From positions 1-6,673 of the forward strand of contig JBOGXA010000039.1 of assembly GCA_050694175.1 (NCBI GenBank): 6,673 bases of DNA, in the 5' to 3' direction. Of the stretch, positions 5,053 to 6,673 are shown in pieces. A program made the translations under genes and the position numbers. Positions within the stretch are counted from its first letter, which is position 1; each line of letters begins with the position of its first letter. This DNA comes from JBOGXA01 sp050694175. GTDB lineage: Bacteria; Actinomycetota; CADDZG01; WHSQ01. The notes below the pieces were generated by a model. The model ran no database searches, was not told the DNA's origin, and saw nothing but the letters and a program-made list of their open reading frames with translations.

Positions 5053-6024
5053 ATGACCGGAATCGAAGCTTCGACCTCTCCCCCTCCCTTGCCGCGCTGG
5101 TTCGGACCTAGAGCCAGCCCAGATGACCCGGCCGTCTCGGCCCTGATCGACCGCGTCGCGCGCGGGGCCGGATGGGCAGACATCGGCGGTGGGTTCAACC
5201 TCAACGTGCGGATAGACGCTGAGCCGCCGGTTGTCCTCCGGGTTCATAGGCCCTGGGTGCGCCGCGGCCGGGTAGCGGGACTGCGGCGCCTGCGGGAGCG
5301 GCTCCAGCGGACGCAAGTCCGCGTCGCTCGGCCGATTCGGATTTCCGGCTGCGACCTCCTGAGGGTCGGTGATCGTTGGGCTGAGATTGAGGAGTTCATC
5401 GATCACGTCCAGCCACGGGCGGACGAGGACTCCTACGTCCGCCTATTCGAGGAGCTCGGACGCCTTCACACTGCGCTCAAAGCAGTCTGGGAGCCCAGTC
5501 CGCCCGAACCCCTCGACGACCACAGAACACTCGGGCAACTGCGTTACTCGGTCGGCTTCACACGCCGCAGGCTCGGACCCCGCAGCGAGCCGGTCGTGCG
5601 TCGGATGCGCCAACTGACTGGCGAGCTCTCCAAGCTCCGGAAGGAGGTCGAACTGCCATGCACTCCGATTCATGGGGACTACAAATTGGGCAACGCGGGA
5701 GAACTGTCAGACGGCTCATGGGCCACCTTGGACCTGGATTTTGTGAGGGTCAGGGAGCGGCTGTACGACATCGCGGGCAGCCTGAACGACGTCGCACAGA
5801 GCGGCGCATTGCTCGAGCCGCGACGACTGCTCGACGCCTACGAAGGCACGGCTCCGGAACCGCTGACTCGCGACGAGCACCGTTGGCTCCCCGGGGCTCT
5901 GGCCCTTGTACCCCTGCACTGGGCTGCCACCGCGGGACTCGTGGGCGGCGACATCCGCGAGGCCGAGAGCGCAATGACCGCCGCCGAGGCCTGGTGGTCG
6001 CGCCGGGCTGAACTGTCGTCGTAG
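5053..6024 (+). CDS. APH-family (aminoglycoside phosphotransferase-fold) kinase
   Basis: The ATG at 5053 is chosen (323 residues, MTGIEAST) because GGTGGG lies about nine bases upstream. GTG 5032 and TTG 4999 are in frame, but they add a basic stretch unlike the family. The protein has the kinase-like fold that transfers phosphate from ATP to small molecules. The nucleotide-binding lobe shows PVVLRVHRP (59-67), with Arg63 in the place usually held by a basic residue, and the hinge-like EIEEFID (111-117). The catalytic loop is HGDYKLGN (207-214), matching HGDxxxxN with Asp209 as base and Asn214 for metal. LDLDF (226-230) supplies the second metal Asp, and residues 231-323 form the helical substrate lobe. 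All key residues are present, so it is probably active. Aminoglycosides, choline, homoserine and sugars are family substrates; none can be chosen here. It stands alone. Confidence 0.88.
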   Translation: MTGIEASTSPPPLPRWFGPRASPDDPAVSALIDRVARGAGWADIGGGFNLNVRIDAEPPVVLRVHRPWVRRGRVAGLRRLRERLQRTQVRVARPIRISGCDLLRVGDRWAEIEEFIDHVQPRADEDSYVRLFEELGRLHTALKAVWEPSPPEPLDDHRTLGQLRYSVGFTRRRLGPRSEPVVRRMRQLTGELSKLRKEVELPCTPIHGDYKLGNAGELSDGSWATLDLDFVRVRERLYDIAGSLNDVAQSGALLEPRRLLDAYEGTAPEPLTRDEHRWLPGALALVPLHWAATAGLVGGDIREAESAMTAAEAWWSRRAELSS

Positions 6025-6032
6025 TCCGGCGG

Positions 6033-6069
6033 CCCCGCTCGGGGACTGGAGTTCTCTCGGCAGAGCTCC
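6033..6069 (+). terminator. Two hairpins after the APH-like gene
   Basis: CCCC-GCTC-GGGG (6033-6044) is a four-pair GC hairpin starting eight bases after the stop. It is followed by GGAG (6048-6051) plus CTCT (6054-6057) pairing with AGAG and CTCC (6062-6069), with TT bulged. No T-run follows. The position directly after the stop codon makes a tail-less terminator the simplest reading. Confidence 0.4.
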
Positions 6070-6475
6070 GACTCACCTGAAGCGGCTGGCACGTCGCGCT
6101 AACCAACCTCTGCGATGAGCGTGGAGGAGCGTACCCTTGTGCGTGCCTTTAGCCTCCCAGTCCGGCCGGCAGTCGCATAAGTGCCGTTCTCGGACGGTCA
6201 GGGCCAGCGGGACCTGGGCGAGAACCGCTCGGTAATCGCTCGTCCTTAGGAGGTCCCAGATCAGACGGCTCTGGCGTCAGCCCACGCGTGAGGTCGGCGC
6301 GCAGAACAACACCCCGGCGCGTACCGAACGACGACCGACGCGCGCCCGGAACCGGCGTTCGGCGCAGGTGAGCTTTCCCCTCGATCCGACCGATGTTGAG
6401 GAGCGGCTCCCACAACTGGCTGGCTCACCTTCCCTGATCCCCCGCCCGCGGCTGGTCGTTACTCGATGCCCCCGA
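6070..6475. other. Gene-free stretch with no assigned function
   Basis: No convincing gene was found in these 406 bases. An 88-codon minus-strand frame (6149-6415) has a Pro/Arg-rich, low-complexity product typical of antisense frames in GC-rich DNA. One visible detail is a segment at 6296-6333 that reads, on the minus strand, like the left part of the hairpin block at 4769-4799 (shared CGTCGTTCGGTACG and GTTCTG..CGCGCC). Confidence 0.4.
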
Positions 6476-6500
6476 GCTGACGTGGGATGGTCCCGTCAGC
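6476..6500 (+). other. Ten-base-pair hairpin upstream of repeat copy 3
   Basis: GCTGAC (6476-6481) and GGGA (6484-6487) pair with TCCC (6491-6494) and GTCAGC (6495-6500). The loop is TGG, and GT is bulged on the left arm only. This is the most compact hairpin in the right part of the window. No T-run follows. It may end a minus- or plus-strand transcript or form part of a structured block with the next two hairpins. Confidence 0.5.
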
Positions 6501-6503
6501 CCG

Positions 6504-6531
6504 CTGACCAGGCATAACGGTTCCAGGTCAG
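6504..6531 (+). other. Inverted repeat between hairpin and repeat copy 3
   Basis: CTGACC (6504-6509) and GGTCAG (6526-6531) form a perfect six-base stem around a 16-base loop. It sits between the hairpin at 6476-6500 and the repeat at 6539-6567, making three inverted repeats in about 90 bases. Confidence 0.4.
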
Positions 6532-6538
6532 TGGCGGC

Positions 6539-6567
6539 CTGTTGTGGGTTTCTGGTACCCACACGGG
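6539..6567 (+). repeat. Dispersed repeat, copy 3 (left 29 bases only)
   Basis: This copy matches copy 2 at 26 of 29 positions over the left, hairpin part and then diverges sharply: GCGTCACC follows where ATCATGAAGG is expected. The changes make the stem better, with TGTGGGT (6542-6544 region onward) pairing perfectly with ACCCACA over seven bases around a six-base loop. The right 18 bases of the unit are missing. The truncated edge coincides with the point where an open reading frame of gene-like quality begins. Confidence 0.65.
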
Positions 6568-6673
6568 CGTCACCCTCACTCCGCGACAGTTCTGGGCCGG
6601 TTCGATCGCCGTCGGGCTGATCGCGTTCCTGGCGATCACGACGGTGACGGGCGCGCCGCTGGTCGCCTTGGTC
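6542..6673 (+). CDS. N-terminal part of a CDS leaving to the right, one membrane segment
   Basis: The frame is open from a TAA near 6514 to the window end. From about 6569 it reads TLTPRQFWAGSIAVGLIAFL and goes on AITTVTGAPLVALV, a short polar lead followed by a membrane helix, with strong G/C third positions. This looks like the N-terminus of a membrane or exported protein. There is no ATG or GTG in frame. The only start-like codon is TTG 6542, and that lies inside repeat copy 3 with no ribosome-binding site. The natural start may have been cut off when the repeat arrived, leaving a relic, or an unusual start is used. The family cannot be named. Confidence 0.5.
   Translation, partial: MWVSGTHTGVTLTPRQFWAGSIAVGLIAFLAITTVTGAPLVALV

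Noticed and set aside
6115..6180. 21-codon frame MSVEERTLVRAF... as a small gene
   Set aside because: It is too short to judge, with no ribosome-binding site and no context supporting translation.
6149..6415. 88-codon minus-strand frame
   Set aside because: The product is low-complexity Pro/Arg/Gly-rich with no recognisable motif and no ribosome-binding site.
1751..6567. Integron cassette array with attC sites at the repeats or hairpins
   Set aside because: No RYYYAAC...GTTRRRY pair brackets any repeat or hairpin, genes point both ways, several genes lie between repeats, and no integron integrase is present.
1..6673. CRISPR array, rRNA, complete tRNA, transposase or integrase genes
   Set aside because: No regularly spaced repeats, complete cloverleaf or recognisable recombinase motifs were seen on either strand.

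Overview
The window is GC-rich DNA (estimated by eye at 60-65% G+C) with strong G/C third-position bias and GTG/ATG starts. One acyl-ACP desaturase fragment resembles actinobacterial DesA proteins. This points to a high-GC actinobacterium. Acidimicrobiia would fit, but nothing here fixes the class. Coding density is low, gene directions are mixed, and several pieces are gene relics, so the region reads as accessory DNA or an old integration and rearrangement zone rather than a core operon.

Layout, left to right. The end of a plus-strand CDS (2-103) is followed by a minus-strand short-chain dehydrogenase pseudogene (157-660) that has about five frame changes and no N-terminus. A minus-strand lipoprotein (776-1324) comes next. 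Positions 1325-1836 hold three small relics side by side: a plus-strand 3' half of tRNA-Gly(GCC), a minus-strand fragment of an acyl-ACP desaturase carrying its EExxH iron-binding motif, and copy 1 of a 47-bp repeat. Then come a minus-strand hypothetical protein (1837-2154) and a divergent plus-strand membrane-anchored DUF4352-like protein (2330-3106).

Repeat copy 2 (3206-3252) precedes a minus-strand VOC/glyoxalase-fold protein (3438-3812). Divergent from it is a plus-strand stand-alone protein with a PD-(D/E)xK nuclease-like motif set (4095-4610). A 440-base gap with a strong multi-part hairpin follows, then an APH-family phosphotransferase (5053-6024). The last 650 bases hold several hairpins, a shortened third copy of the repeat (6539-6567), and an open frame with a membrane segment that runs off the window and has no convincing start codon.

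No shared pathway is evident. The genes are single units with their own spacing, not an operon. The clearest signals of history are the tRNA-Gly scar, which is the classic footprint of a tyrosine-recombinase element, and the dispersed 47-bp repeat, two of whose three copies sit at the edge of a truncated gene. No integrase, transposase, CRISPR array or complete tRNA was found.
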